DNA of 64,000 nucleotides from Methylobacterium mesophilicum. GTDB taxonomy: Bacteria > Pseudomonadota > Alphaproteobacteria > Rhizobiales > Beijerinckiaceae. The notes under the pieces are model-generated. The model made no database searches. It saw only the letters and a list, made by a program, of their open reading frames with translations, and had not been told where the DNA came from. This document shows positions 9,417 to 18,005 of the stretch, one piece after another. Both the position numbers and the translations under genes were made by a program. Numbering within the stretch: the stretch's first letter is position 1; each line of letters begins with the position of its first letter. The stretch covers positions 82,068-146,067 of the forward strand of contig NZ_BPQU01000010.1 in the NCBI RefSeq assembly GCF_022179445.1, read 5' to 3'.

Positions 9417-9480
9417 GGTAGGAGTCATTAGCCCGAAGGCGGTTCGGCCTGGAAGGCCCGGCAGATTCCATTGCCGCCGG
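9417..9480 (-). promoter_or_regulatory. Fluoride riboswitch (crcB RNA motif) controlling translation of the CLC-F operon
   Basis: Read on the minus strand, the segment begins GGCGGCAATGGAATCTGCCG and ends with the hallmark GGGCTAATGACTCCTACC after a UUCG-capped stem, which matches the fluoride-riboswitch consensus (GGC-AUGG...GCC...UGAUGACUCCUAC). The 3' part AUGACUCC is perfectly complementary over 8 bases to GGAGUCAU, which covers part of the ribosome-binding site and the first two bases of the AUG (9386-9393). This makes a translational on/off switch the likely mechanism. A perfect 14-base inverted repeat (TTGCGGTGCCGCAA, 9400-9413) sits between the two. Confidence 0.9.
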
Positions 9481-9481
9481 C

Positions 9482-9510
9482 GAGATAAGGGCGGCCCGTA
9501 CCCCCGTCAA
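9482..9510 (-). promoter_or_regulatory. Sigma-70-type promoter of the fluoride operon
   Basis: On the minus strand TTGACG (9510-9505) is separated by 17 bases from TATCTC (9487-9482). Transcription would start close to 9475, right where the riboswitch begins, so spacing and position agree. Confidence 0.65.
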
Positions 9511-9640
9511 GCCTCGCCGGATGTGAGGCGGATCATGCCGCATCGCATCGATCCGCGCCCCGCTTTGCCGACGCCATTCGCAAGCAAGCGATCCGTGCGC
9601 GAAGAATTGACGCCGTCCACGGATTAGGCCACGATCCCAA

Positions 9641-9872
9641 ACGTGGGATGGGGATGGAGCTCCCCGACAACTGCCCGGCCCCTATGGCTGGGACGATAGC
9701 TCCTACCGAGCGCTTCCGGGCGCGGGTAGGGCTATGCTTTCCCCACTTCCGGCATGCGCACGTCCGTAACCCGATCCCTTCACGGGGATCCTGCGTGAGC
9801 TGTGTGCCGATGAGATCCCACCCGTTACCGCTCTGAGCCCGCCAAGCATGCGTAGATCTACGCATGCTTTTT
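9641..9872 (+). ncRNA. Candidate structured RNA of about 230 nt, family unknown
   Basis: TTGACG (9607-9612), 17 bases, then CACGAT (9630-9635) gives a plausible promoter with a start near 9641. The following sequence folds into several hairpins: GGGAT and ATCCC arms near both ends (about 9644 and 9816), a long stem at 9696-9735 capped by a TTCCGG loop, and GATCCC/GGGATC at 9773-9790. It ends in a strong terminator (9844-9872). No open frame in it looks coding. I do not recognise the family; 6S-like or an sRNA are possibilities. It could also be a long leader, but the terminator separates it from xoxF. Confidence 0.45.
9844..9872 (+). terminator. Rho-independent terminator
   Basis: A 26-base perfect palindrome (9844-9869, centre AGATCT) runs directly into TTTTT (9868-9872). 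It ends the candidate RNA and insulates xoxF from upstream transcription. Confidence 0.85.
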
Positions 9873-10327
9873 CGCGTGCTTTGCAAAGAAAAACGGCGAG
9901 GTCCGTAGACCCCGCCGCATCCAGCGAACCTCCCGAGCGGTAACTTAAGACGTTCGCCAGACAAGTCATCTTTCGCAAACAAGGTCTAGATAACCTGGTG
10001 GTGTTCTGAGTCAAGCCAAAAAATCGACATCAGGACAGTAAATCGGGAACTTAGATCTTTTTTTAAATCAGTTTTTCTTGACCCTGATAACTGCTTCAGT
10101 TTTCGGGTTGCTTGGTTGCGCCTATTGTTCTGATTGCAAAATCTATACTATCAAAAGTGTCGCACTTAGAAGAACCTTATTGTGTTTTCTATCGAGCTCG
10201 TTAGACCTCACGCACTCCCTCGGGGCGAACTCCTTCAGTTCCGACCCGAGCGGAGAGGTCGACAAGCATCACAGGGCGCCCCGCCAGGCGCGAACCTGAG
10301 CGGGACCGTCACAGTGGAGGAACACGC
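9873..10327 (+). promoter_or_regulatory. Upstream region and leader of xoxF
   Basis: No gene is seen here. The part from about 10015 to 10190 is AT-rich with several T/A runs, in contrast to its surroundings, and is the likely xoxF promoter region. The proximal 130 bases are GC-rich and end with GTGGAGG (10313-10319) about 8 bases before the xoxF ATG. I could not pick a single promoter with confidence. Confidence 0.5.
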
Positions 10328-12130
10328 ATGAAGAAGATCGCTGTCGCAGCGTCGGTGGCCTACGCCGCCACGATGCTGCCCGCGCTGGCGAACGAAAACC
10401 TCATGAAGATGATGGAGAACCCGAACGACTGGGCTTTCCCTGGACTTGACTACGCGAACACACGGTATTCCAAGCTCGATCAGATCAACACCAAGAACGT
10501 AAAGGACCTTCAGGTCGCCTGGACCTTCTCGACCGGCGTCCTGCGTGGCCACGAGGGCGCGCCGCTCGTCATCGGCAACATCATGTACGTGCACACGCCG
10601 TTCCCGAACATCGTGTACGCTCTCGACCTCGACCACGAGCAGAAGATCCTCTGGAAGTACGAGCCGAAGCAGGATCCGTCCGTGATCCCGGTCATGTGCT
10701 GCGACACGGTCAACCGCGGCCTAGCCTATGCCGACGGGGCCATCCTGCTGCACCAGGCCGACACCACCCTCGTGTCGCTCGACGCCAAGACCGGCAAGGT
10801 GAACTGGTCTGTCGTCAACGGCGACCCGAAGGCGGGGGCGACCAACACCGCCACGGTCATGCCGGTGAAGGACAAGGTCATCGTCGGCATCTCGGGCGGC
10901 GAGTTCGGCGTGCAGTGCTCGATCACCGCGTACGACCTGAAGACCGGTAAGCGGGCCTGGCGCGGCTACTCGGAAGGGCCGGACGACCAGATGCTGATCG
11001 ACCCGGAGAAGACCACCTCGCTCGGCAAGCCGATCGGCAAGGACTCCTCGCTGAAGACCTGGGAAGGCGATCAGTGGAAGACTGGCGGCGGCTGCACCTG
11101 GGGCTGGTACTCCTACGACCCCAAGCTCGACCTGATGTACTACGGCTCGGGCAACCCCTCGACCTGGAACCCCAAGCAGCGTCCGGGCGACAACAAGTGG
11201 TCGATGACCATCTGGGCACGTAACCCGGACACCGGCATGGCCAAGTGGGTCTACCAGATGACCCCGCACGACGAGTGGGACTACGACGGCATCAACGAGA
11301 TGATCCTCACGGATCAGAAGATCGACGGCAAGGAGCAGCCGCTCCTGACCCACTTCGACCGTAACGGCTTCGGCTACACACTGAACCGCGAGACCGGCGC
11401 CCTTCTGGTCGCCGAGAAGTTCGATCCGGCCGTCAACTGGGCGACCAAGGTCGACATGGACAAGGGCTCGAAGACTTACGGCCGCCCGCTCCAGGACGCC
11501 AAGTACTCGACCGAGCAGAACGGCGAGGACACCAACTCCAAGGGCATCTGCCCGGCGGCCCTTGGGTCGAAGGATGAGCAGCCTGCGGCCTTCTCGCCGA
11601 AGACCAACCTGTTCTACGTGCCCACCAACCACGTCTGCATGGACTACGAGCCGTTCCGGGTCACCTACACCCCGGGCCAGCCCTATGTCGGTGCGACCCT
11701 CTCGATGTACCCGGCCCCGAACTCGCATGGCGGCATGGGCAACTTCATCGCCTGGGACGGGACCAAGGGTAAGATCGTTTGGTCCGACCCGGAGCAGTTC
11801 TCGGTGTGGTCCGGTGCTCTGGCCACCGCCGGTGACGTGGTATTCTACGGAACCCTCGAAGGCTACATCAAGGCGGTCGACGACAAGACCGGCAAGGAGC
11901 TTTGGAGGTTCAAGACCCCGTCGGGCATCATCGGCAACGTGATGACCTACCAGCACAAGGGCAAGCAGCACATCGCCGTGCTCTCGGGCGTGGGCGGCTG
12001 GGCCGGCATCGGCCTCGCGGCCGGTCTGACCGATCCGAATGCCGGCCTCGGCGCGGTGGGTGGCTACGCGGCCCTGTCGCAGTACACCAACCTCGGCGGT
12101 GCGCTAACCGACTTCGCCCTGCCGAACTAA
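10328..12130 (+). CDS. xoxF: Lanthanide-dependent methanol dehydrogenase XoxF (PQQ enzyme)
   Basis: The 600-residue precursor has a Sec signal peptide (cleavage after PALA, about 21) and an eight-bladed PQQ propeller. The vicinal disulfide C124-C125, metal ligands E192 and N276, catalytic D318 and the extra acid D320 (WDYDG) are all visible; D320 is the residue that marks lanthanide-dependent XoxF rather than calcium-dependent MxaF. It oxidises methanol to formaldehyde or formate in the periplasm and passes electrons to a c-type cytochrome. Its usual partners xoxG (cytochrome) and xoxJ are not next to it, and mxa genes are absent, so this copy is an orphan like xoxF2 of M. extorquens. Upstream and downstream terminators make it a single-gene transcript. 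Confidence 0.97.
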   Translation: MKKIAVAASVAYAATMLPALANENLMKMMENPNDWAFPGLDYANTRYSKLDQINTKNVKDLQVAWTFSTGVLRGHEGAPLVIGNIMYVHTPFPNIVYALDLDHEQKILWKYEPKQDPSVIPVMCCDTVNRGLAYADGAILLHQADTTLVSLDAKTGKVNWSVVNGDPKAGATNTATVMPVKDKVIVGISGGEFGVQCSITAYDLKTGKRAWRGYSEGPDDQMLIDPEKTTSLGKPIGKDSSLKTWEGDQWKTGGGCTWGWYSYDPKLDLMYYGSGNPSTWNPKQRPGDNKWSMTIWARNPDTGMAKWVYQMTPHDEWDYDGINEMILTDQKIDGKEQPLLTHFDRNGFGYTLNRETGALLVAEKFDPAVNWATKVDMDKGSKTYGRPLQDAKYSTEQNGEDTNSKGICPAALGSKDEQPAAFSPKTNLFYVPTNHVCMDYEPFRVTYTPGQPYVGATLSMYPAPNSHGGMGNFIAWDGTKGKIVWSDPEQFSVWSGALATAGDVVFYGTLEGYIKAVDDKTGKELWRFKTPSGIIGNVMTYQHKGKQHIAVLSGVGGWAGIGLAAGLTDPNAGLGAVGGYAALSQYTNLGGALTDFALPN

Positions 12131-12159
12131 TCGGCTGCAGGGTCCGACACTAGAAACTG

Positions 12160-12190
12160 TGCCGGTGCGGGAACCCGCGCCGGCATTATT
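12160..12190 (+). terminator. Terminator after xoxF
   Basis: TGCCGGTGCGGG (12160-12171), a two-base loop, then CCCGCGCCGGCA form a 12-base-pair stem with one mismatch, followed by TTATT. It lies 30 bases after the xoxF stop. Confidence 0.8.
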
Positions 12191-12925
12191 GTGAATGGGC
12201 ATCGTCGCGGGCATTGTGGCTCGTAAGACATGCGGTGATCCCGATTGTTTTACCGGCAACGCCCGGTTTTTCCAGTGCCGTGCGGCTCCCTGACCGGCAA
12301 TCAACCTCGGCCAGCCGTCCTATCCGACATCGGCGAGCCGCGGTCGATGGAGATGTCCACGAACGGTCCCAACCGCCATTCGTTCTGGCCAGTGACGCCG
12401 GATGGGTGACCTGACCAGCCGGCTTTGGACCGGACTGATTAAGGGGTTCAACTAGGGTCAGGGGAGCTGAAGAAACATCATGGTGTTGCTGGCTGATCAC
12501 GGCGTCGAAGTCGGAAGCAAGCGGAATCGATCAGCGTTCCGGCAAACTCCGTTCGTCAGCTTCGAAGGTTATCTCTGCATAACGTCAGGCGTCTCGAGCC
12601 AAACGACAGAATGATCTCATTGAATTCGTGTCGCTTTGGGGAAATTTCGTTTGAGGTCCGGTTTTCCCTGGCCGTCGCTTCAGAGCGGACGTTCGGTCTT
12701 CGGCCAGTTTCAGTTCCCTTGGCTGGCGCCTCTGAACGGCTGAGTTGGGTGGGAAGCAGCTTGGCTGCTTTCAGTCGCAAGACGTTCTTAAGCGGACCTA
12801 GGATGACCCGCCGACGCCGGATGGACGGTCCAACCCATCGCATGGTCGAAGTTCGTTGAAGTCGGATGCCGACATCATCAGAGGCGATGCGACCGGCACG
12901 AAAGTGCTCTGCCTCGGGAGACAGC
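12191..12925. other. Gene-free stretch with a dispersed repeat copy
   Basis: No frame here looks coding. At 12744-12800 there is a copy of a repeat seen elsewhere in the window (GTTGGGTGGGAAGCAG, then CTGCTTTC, then an AAGCGGAC motif), with the inverted arms GAAGCAG and CTGCTTTC. Related copies lie near 38031 and 55214. The rest shows nothing I can name. Confidence 0.5.
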
Positions 12926-13564
12926 GTGATTCACGATTGCAAAGCCCCGGTCACGCGACATCTCGTGCTGGTCCGGCATGGCCAGAGCGTAGCCAACCGA
13001 TCCGGCCTGTTCACGGGATTGCTGGACTCGCCCTTGACCGAGCAGGGCCGCATGGAAGCCGAGGCAGCCGGGCAGCGTTTGGCCGAGCGCAGCTGGCGCT
13101 CTTCCGCAGCCTTCACCTCGACGCTGACGCGGGCCGTCGTGAGCGGCCGGCTTATTCTCGATGCGCTCGGGCAACCCGGATTGGTCCCCCAACGCTTCGC
13201 CGCGCTCGACGAGCGAGACTACGGCGACCTCAGCGGGCTCGACAAGATTGCCGCCGATGCGCGCTGGGGGGCGGAGCGGATCGAGACCTGGCGCCGCTCC
13301 TACGCCGAGGCGCCGCCGAACGGTGAGAGCCTGCGCGATACCGGCGCCCGCATCGTGCCATGCTACCTCCGAACCATCCTGCCGGCGGTCATGTGCGGGG
13401 ACGTGCTCGTCGTCGCCCACGGCAATTGCCTGCGGGCGCTTGTCATGGCGCTTGAAGACCTGAGCCCCGCGGAGGTCGAGCACCTCGAACTCGCGACGGG
13501 CTCCGTCAGGATCTATGAGCTTGCTGCGGACACGACGATCACGGCCCGCTGGATCGACGGGTGA
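12926..13564 (+). CDS. Histidine phosphatase family protein, 2,3-BPG-dependent phosphoglycerate mutase-like
   Basis: The product has the phosphohistidine motif VRHGQS followed by N, and SGLFTG as in bisphosphoglycerate-dependent phosphoglycerate mutase (GpmA); ALDERDYGDLSG and the second catalytic histidine in VVAHGNCLRAL complete the active site. At about 212 residues it is GpmA-sized. GpmA interconverts 3- and 2-phosphoglycerate. I start at GTG 12926, preceded by CGGGAG; the frame is open to ATG 12866, but those residues do not fit the family. It stands alone between xoxF and the YeiH gene, so its metabolic role is unclear. Confidence 0.8.
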   Translation: MIHDCKAPVTRHLVLVRHGQSVANRSGLFTGLLDSPLTEQGRMEAEAAGQRLAERSWRSSAAFTSTLTRAVVSGRLILDALGQPGLVPQRFAALDERDYGDLSGLDKIAADARWGAERIETWRRSYAEAPPNGESLRDTGARIVPCYLRTILPAVMCGDVLVVAHGNCLRALVMALEDLSPAEVEHLELATGSVRIYELAADTTITARWIDG

Positions 13565-13711
13565 ATCCGCCTGTCGCCCCCCCACAATGCGTCTCCGCAA
13601 ACTCTGAAGGGGTCTTCATTCCATCTATTTCAGTGATGAAAAGCATCTAATCATTCCGTTGGAGTGAATGAACGGGACCTGGGATCCTCCGGCATCACAT
13701 CGGAGCCATCC

Positions 13712-14809
13712 ATGTCCGCGCCCAGACTTTTCTCCCACTCTCGTTCGACGCGTGCCTTGGCCGGCACGAGAGCCATCCTTCCGGGACTGGGCCTCTGCGT
13801 GGCGGTCACCGCCGCAGCGATCGGCTTCGAAGCCGCCGAGGCGCACCTGTTCGGTCGTGCCTGGCTCGAAGCCCTGGTGCTCGCGATCCTGCTCGGCAGC
13901 GCGATCCGCACGATTTGGACCCCGTCGCAGCGTTTCTTTCCCGGCATCGCCTTCGGGGCCAAGACCGTGCTGGAGATCGCGGTCGTACTGCTCGGCGCGT
14001 CGCTCAGCCTCGCGACGATCCTCGCCGCCGGACCGGGCCTGCTCTTCGGCATCGCGGGCGTCGTCGTCGTGGCGATCCTGTCGAGTTACGGCATCGGCCG
14101 AGCGCTCGGGCTGCATCCGCGCATGGCGATCCTCGTGGCCTGCGGGAACTCGATCTGCGGCAACTCGGCGATCGCGGCCACGGCACCGGTGATCGGCGCC
14201 GACGGCGAGGACGTCGCCGCCTCCATCGCCTTCACCGCGGTGCTGGGCGTGCTGGTGGTGCTCGGCCTGCCGCTGCTAGTGCCGCTGCTCGGTCTGTCGC
14301 CGATGCAGTACGGCGTGCTCGCCGGCCTCACCGTCTACGCTGTTCCGCAGGTCCTCGCCGCCACCGCGCCGGTCGCGGCGCTCAGCGTCCAGGTCGGAAC
14401 CCTGGTGAAGCTGGTCCGGGTGCTGATGCTCGGCCCGGTCGTCCTGATGCTCTCGCTCGGCGCAAGCCGGCTGCGCGAGGAGACCGACGAGGCCGCCCCC
14501 GGCGTCACCGCCGGCGACCGCCCGGCCCGCGGCGGCCTCGCGATCCACCGCCTGGTGCCGTGGTTCATCCTCGCCTTCCTTGCGCTCGCGGGCCTTCGCT
14601 CGGCCGGGCTGGTCCCGCAGGTTGCGCTCGCGCCGATGTCGGAGACCGCCAACGTGCTGACCGTGGTCTCGATGGCGGCGCTCGGCCTCGGGGTCGACGT
14701 GCGCAGCGTCGCCAAGGCCGGGGCGCGGGTGACCCTCGCGGTGGTCGCCTCGCTCCTCGCCCTCGGCGCCGTCAGCCTCGGCCTGATCCACGTGCTCGGC
14801 CTCGTCTGA
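13712..14809 (+). CDS. YeiH/UPF0324 family putative sulfate exporter
   Basis: A polytopic membrane protein of about 366 residues with roughly ten helices and the family pattern GILVACGNSICGNSAIAA-like (here ILVACGNSICGNSAIAATAP), FPGIAFGAKTVLEIAVVLLG and VKLVRVLMLGP. YeiH proteins are called putative sulfate exporters and are often next to taurine or sulfite genes. ATG 13712 is preceded by GGAG at 6 bases; an in-frame GTG at 13664 is less well placed. Sulfite-dehydrogenase genes 1.4 kb downstream on the same strand fit export of sulfate formed from sulfite, which is an inference. Confidence 0.85.
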   Translation: MSAPRLFSHSRSTRALAGTRAILPGLGLCVAVTAAAIGFEAAEAHLFGRAWLEALVLAILLGSAIRTIWTPSQRFFPGIAFGAKTVLEIAVVLLGASLSLATILAAGPGLLFGIAGVVVVAILSSYGIGRALGLHPRMAILVACGNSICGNSAIAATAPVIGADGEDVAASIAFTAVLGVLVVLGLPLLVPLLGLSPMQYGVLAGLTVYAVPQVLAATAPVAALSVQVGTLVKLVRVLMLGPVVLMLSLGASRLREETDEAAPGVTAGDRPARGGLAIHRLVPWFILAFLALAGLRSAGLVPQVALAPMSETANVLTVVSMAALGLGVDVRSVAKAGARVTLAVVASLLALGAVSLGLIHVLGLV

Positions 14810-14817
14810 TCCGCGCT

Positions 14818-16050
14818 ATGGCATCGATCCGAATTCTTGATGAAAGAACTGCTGTGACACGTTCGTCCCAATCTTCGTCCGAGGCGGTTGCGCAGGCGAC
14901 GGGATGGTTGATGGGGCCGGGTCGCGAAGCGGCGGACGCGGCAGCCCTTCTCGACGGATTCAGCGCGTGCCTCTCGGGGCTCGGCCTGCCACTGGCCCGC
15001 GCCACCACCCACGCGCCGACCCTGCATCCGTCGTTCCGGTGGGTGATGCGCGTCTGGCATCCAGGAGCGTCGAGCCTAGCCCTGCGTCGCCGCCACGGCA
15101 TCGAGGGCACGCCGACTTTTCACGGCAACACCGTCGAGCACGTGGTCGAGACCCGTACCCCGTTCCGATACCGTCTCGACGGGGATGGGCCGCTGCCGTT
15201 TCCCGTGCTCGGCGAGCTTCGCGACGAGGGTCTGACCGACTACCTCATCGTGCCGCTGCGCGCCGCGCGTGGACGCATGGGCGCCGCCTCCTGGGCCACG
15301 GCGAGACCGGGCGGCTTCACGCTGATCGAGATCGACACGTTGCTGGCGCTGGTCGAGCCGTTCTCGCTGCTGTTCGAGATCAAGGCGCTCGACGACATGC
15401 TCGGCGCGGTGCTGAGCGCCTATGTCGGGCGCGACCCGGCACGGCAAATCCTGGCCGGCACAGTGCGGCGCGGCGATGTACGTCTGATGCGGGCCGCTAT
15501 GATGCTGACTGACTTGCGCGGGTTCGGTGAACTGTCCGACCGGCAGAGCCCCGACCGTGTGGTGGCCGCCCTCAACCGGATGTTCGATGGCATCGTGCCA
15601 GCCATCGAGGCGGAAGGCGGCGAGGTACTGAAGTATATCGGCGACGGGCTACTGGCCGTGTTCGATGCCGATCGCGACGAGGCTGCGGCGCGCCGTGCCG
15701 CCTTGCGTGCCGCCGAGGCCGCACTCGCTGCGCTTGCGACCCTGCGCGACGGTGACACAGCTGCCTTCGAGGTCGGCGTCGCACTTCATGTCGGGGAGAT
15801 CGCCTACGGCAATATCGGCGGCGGCGACCGGGTCGACTTCACGGCGATCGGCCGCGATCTCAACGTGCTCGCTCGCGTCGAGCGCCTGTGCAAGACCTAC
15901 GACACGCCGCTGATCGCCACCGACACTTTCATCGACGGATTGGCGCATGCCCTCGAACCGCTCGGCATTGTCGCCCTGCGCGGTTTCGCCGAACGGCACG
16001 CCTTGTTCGGGCATCGCAGGACCGCGCCCGTCGAAGCGCCGGCGGCGTGA
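14818..16050 (+). CDS. Class III adenylate/guanylate cyclase with N-terminal GAF-like region
   Basis: The 410-residue protein starts 8 bases after the YeiH stop. Residues about 30-200 look like a sensor region of GAF type; residues about 225-395 are a class III cyclase catalytic domain with metal-binding aspartates in MLTDLRGF and YIGDGLLAVF and a DFTAIGRDLNVLARVE segment. The arrangement (predicted sensor plus CYC domain, AcyC/CyaA-like) is common in alphaproteobacteria and the likely product is cAMP. No membrane segment is seen, so it is cytoplasmic. Whether it signals for the neighbouring sulfur genes is unknown. Confidence 0.85.
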   Translation: MASIRILDERTAVTRSSQSSSEAVAQATGWLMGPGREAADAAALLDGFSACLSGLGLPLARATTHAPTLHPSFRWVMRVWHPGASSLALRRRHGIEGTPTFHGNTVEHVVETRTPFRYRLDGDGPLPFPVLGELRDEGLTDYLIVPLRAARGRMGAASWATARPGGFTLIEIDTLLALVEPFSLLFEIKALDDMLGAVLSAYVGRDPARQILAGTVRRGDVRLMRAAMMLTDLRGFGELSDRQSPDRVVAALNRMFDGIVPAIEAEGGEVLKYIGDGLLAVFDADRDEAAARRAALRAAEAALAALATLRDGDTAAFEVGVALHVGEIAYGNIGGGDRVDFTAIGRDLNVLARVERLCKTYDTPLIATDTFIDGLAHALEPLGIVALRGFAERHALFGHRRTAPVEAPAA

Positions 16051-16246
16051 CGCTTAAACGGCCTCCGTCACCACAGAGGCGGAGATCGAAAGTTTCTAAA
16101 CCATCGCATTGAGAGATCGTTCGCATCGCGAGAGACCGTTGGCGGGAATAAATCTCATCCCGTAACATCTCCTTGGTTGCAAGAAATTGCCACCCGCCCG
16201 GTGCCCTCGAACGCATCGACGCCGACATTCTTTAAAGGGGGAAACC

Positions 16247-17470
16247 ATGCACGGACTGGACAGACCGACGAACCGCCGCCTCGTCCTGAGTGGCCTAGGG
16301 CTCGGCAGCCTCGGCGCCGCCATGCCGGCCTGGGCGGCAGGCTCGGTGAAGCTTCCGCTGCCTGGCGGCCCGGACGAGCGGGCGCTGACCACCGCCTTTC
16401 CGGGCAAGGCCGAGATGATCCTTCAACGCACCCATCCGCCGCTGCTGGAGACGCCATTCTCGGTGTTCGACGAGGGCGTGTTCACCCCCAACGACCGCTT
16501 CTACGTCCGTTGGCACTGGGCCTCGATCCCGACCGAAGTCGACGCCGGCACCTTCCGTCTTAAGGTCCACGGCCACGTCGACAAGGAACTCTCGCTCTCG
16601 CTCGACGCCATCGCCGGCCTGCCGCGCTTCGAGATCGCCGCGGTGAACCAGTGCTCGGGTAATTCGCGCGGGCTGTTCGAGCCGCGGGTGCCCGGCGCGC
16701 AATGGGCCAACGGCTCGATGGGCAACGCCCGCTGGACCGGGGTGCGCCTCAAGGACGTGCTCGAAAAGGCCGGGGTGAAGGCCGGTGCCGTGCAGGTGCG
16801 CTTCAGCGGCCTCGACGAGCCCGTGGTCGACGACGCGCCGGACTTCAAGAAGTCGCTCGATCTCGACCACGCCAACAATGGTGAGGTGATGATCGCCTAC
16901 GCGATGAACGGCGAGCAGCTCCCGCTGCTCAACGGCTTCCCGCTCCGGCTTGTGGTGCCGGGCTGGTACTCGACCTATTGGGTCAAGATGCTGTCCGACA
17001 TCGAGGTGCTGGACAAGCCCGACGACGGGTACTGGATGAAGACCGCCTACCGCATTCCGGACGTGCCGGGCGCCAACATCAAACCCGGCCAGACCGGCTT
17101 CAAGACGGTGCCGATCAACAGGATGGTGCCGCGCTCCTTCGTCACCAACCTGACCGATGGCGCCAAGGTGGCGGCCGGAACACCGGTGGCCATTCGCGGC
17201 ATCGCCTTCGGCGGCGATTGCGGGGTGAAGGCGGTCGACTTCTCCGATGATGGCGGAGCGACGTGGTTCCCGGCGCAGCTCGGCGCGGACGAGGGCCCCT
17301 ACAGCTTCCGCCGCTTCGAGGGCAGCCTGCCGGCGCTGGCCGCCGGCACCCACACGGCCAGGGTCCGCTGCACCAACACCAACGGCGTCGCGCAGCCCAT
17401 GGACCGGGTCTGGAACGGCGCCGGCTTCATGCAGAACGGCATCGAGGCCGTGTCCTTCCAGGCCGCTTGA
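16247..17470 (+). CDS. sorA: Sulfite dehydrogenase molybdopterin subunit SorA
   Basis: The 407-residue precursor has a Tat-type signal (RRLVLSG, hydrophobic stretch, AWA, about 10-30). The mature part is a sulfite-oxidase fold: molybdopterin cysteine C136 in NQCSGNSRG, then LRLVVPGWYSTYWVKML, and a C-terminal Mo-co dimerisation domain with VDFSDDGGATW. SorA oxidises sulfite to sulfate in the periplasm. AGGGGGA precedes ATG 16247. The gene is followed after 11 bases by a small cytochrome c, exactly the SorAB arrangement known from Starkeya. The pair would feed sulfite electrons into cytochrome c. Confidence 0.9.
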   Translation: MHGLDRPTNRRLVLSGLGLGSLGAAMPAWAAGSVKLPLPGGPDERALTTAFPGKAEMILQRTHPPLLETPFSVFDEGVFTPNDRFYVRWHWASIPTEVDAGTFRLKVHGHVDKELSLSLDAIAGLPRFEIAAVNQCSGNSRGLFEPRVPGAQWANGSMGNARWTGVRLKDVLEKAGVKAGAVQVRFSGLDEPVVDDAPDFKKSLDLDHANNGEVMIAYAMNGEQLPLLNGFPLRLVVPGWYSTYWVKMLSDIEVLDKPDDGYWMKTAYRIPDVPGANIKPGQTGFKTVPINRMVPRSFVTNLTDGAKVAAGTPVAIRGIAFGGDCGVKAVDFSDDGGATWFPAQLGADEGPYSFRRFEGSLPALAAGTHTARVRCTNTNGVAQPMDRVWNGAGFMQNGIEAVSFQAA

Positions 17471-17481
17471 GGAGAACAGCC

Positions 17482-17820
17482 ATGAACCCGATCCGCCCTG
17501 CGGCCCTCATCGCCGCGCTCATACTGTCTCCCCTGGTGGCGCTCGCCGCCCCGGCTCCCGAGCCGATGCGCTTCACCTCGCAATCCATCGCGATGCCGAC
17601 CTCCGACCGGATCTTCCCGGACGGGCCGGGGGCCGAGGCGGTCAACAACAACTGCCTCGCCTGCCACTCGGCCGGGATGGTGCTGACCCAGCCCAAGCTC
17701 ACGAAGGCGCAGTGGACCGAGACCGTGAACAAGATGGTCCACGTCTACAAGGCGCCCGTCGATCAGGCCGACGTGCAGACCATCGTCGACTACCTGACGG
17801 CGTTGAAGCCGACGCCCTGA
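17482..17820 (+). CDS. sorB: Sulfite dehydrogenase cytochrome c subunit SorB
   Basis: This is a 112-residue secreted protein with a signal peptide (cleavage after about residue 23, LAA), one haem-binding motif CLACH (C58, C61, H62) and a methionine-containing C-terminal half typical of small monohaem cytochromes c. It lies 11 bases after sorA with GGAGAA as ribosome-binding site and is its electron acceptor. The transcript probably ends soon after, since a hairpin follows at 17831. Confidence 0.88.
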   Translation: MNPIRPAALIAALILSPLVALAAPAPEPMRFTSQSIAMPTSDRIFPDGPGAEAVNNNCLACHSAGMVLTQPKLTKAQWTETVNKMVHVYKAPVDQADVQTIVDYLTALKPTP

Positions 17821-17830
17821 ACCCCCGAAT

Positions 17831-17865
17831 CCCGAGGCCGCCGCGCTTTTTTCGCCGGCCTCGGG
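17831..17865 (+). terminator. Hairpin after sorB, possible terminator
   Basis: CCCGAGGCCG pairs with CGGCCTCGGG (17856-17865). A run of six T lies in the loop rather than after the stem, so termination strength is uncertain. Confidence 0.5.
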
Positions 17866-18005
17866 GAATAGACCGAGCCTTCCGGCGTCTCCTCAGGGCG
17901 ATGCACGGCCGGCCCGGCCTTGCACCACGGATTTCCGATTTCGAACCAGCCCTCACGGCAGGCCCCGGCCGCCGAACGAGCGCGCATGCCCGAGAGACCC
18001 GCTTC

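Noticed and set aside
10721..11971. Minus-strand frame of 416 codons inside xoxF
   Set aside because: Antisense shadow of a strongly conserved gene with no family signature.
13915..16050. One 711-codon gene covering YeiH and the cyclase
   Set aside because: The first 300 codons are out of frame with YeiH and read as arginine/proline-rich noise; the cyclase begins at 14818.
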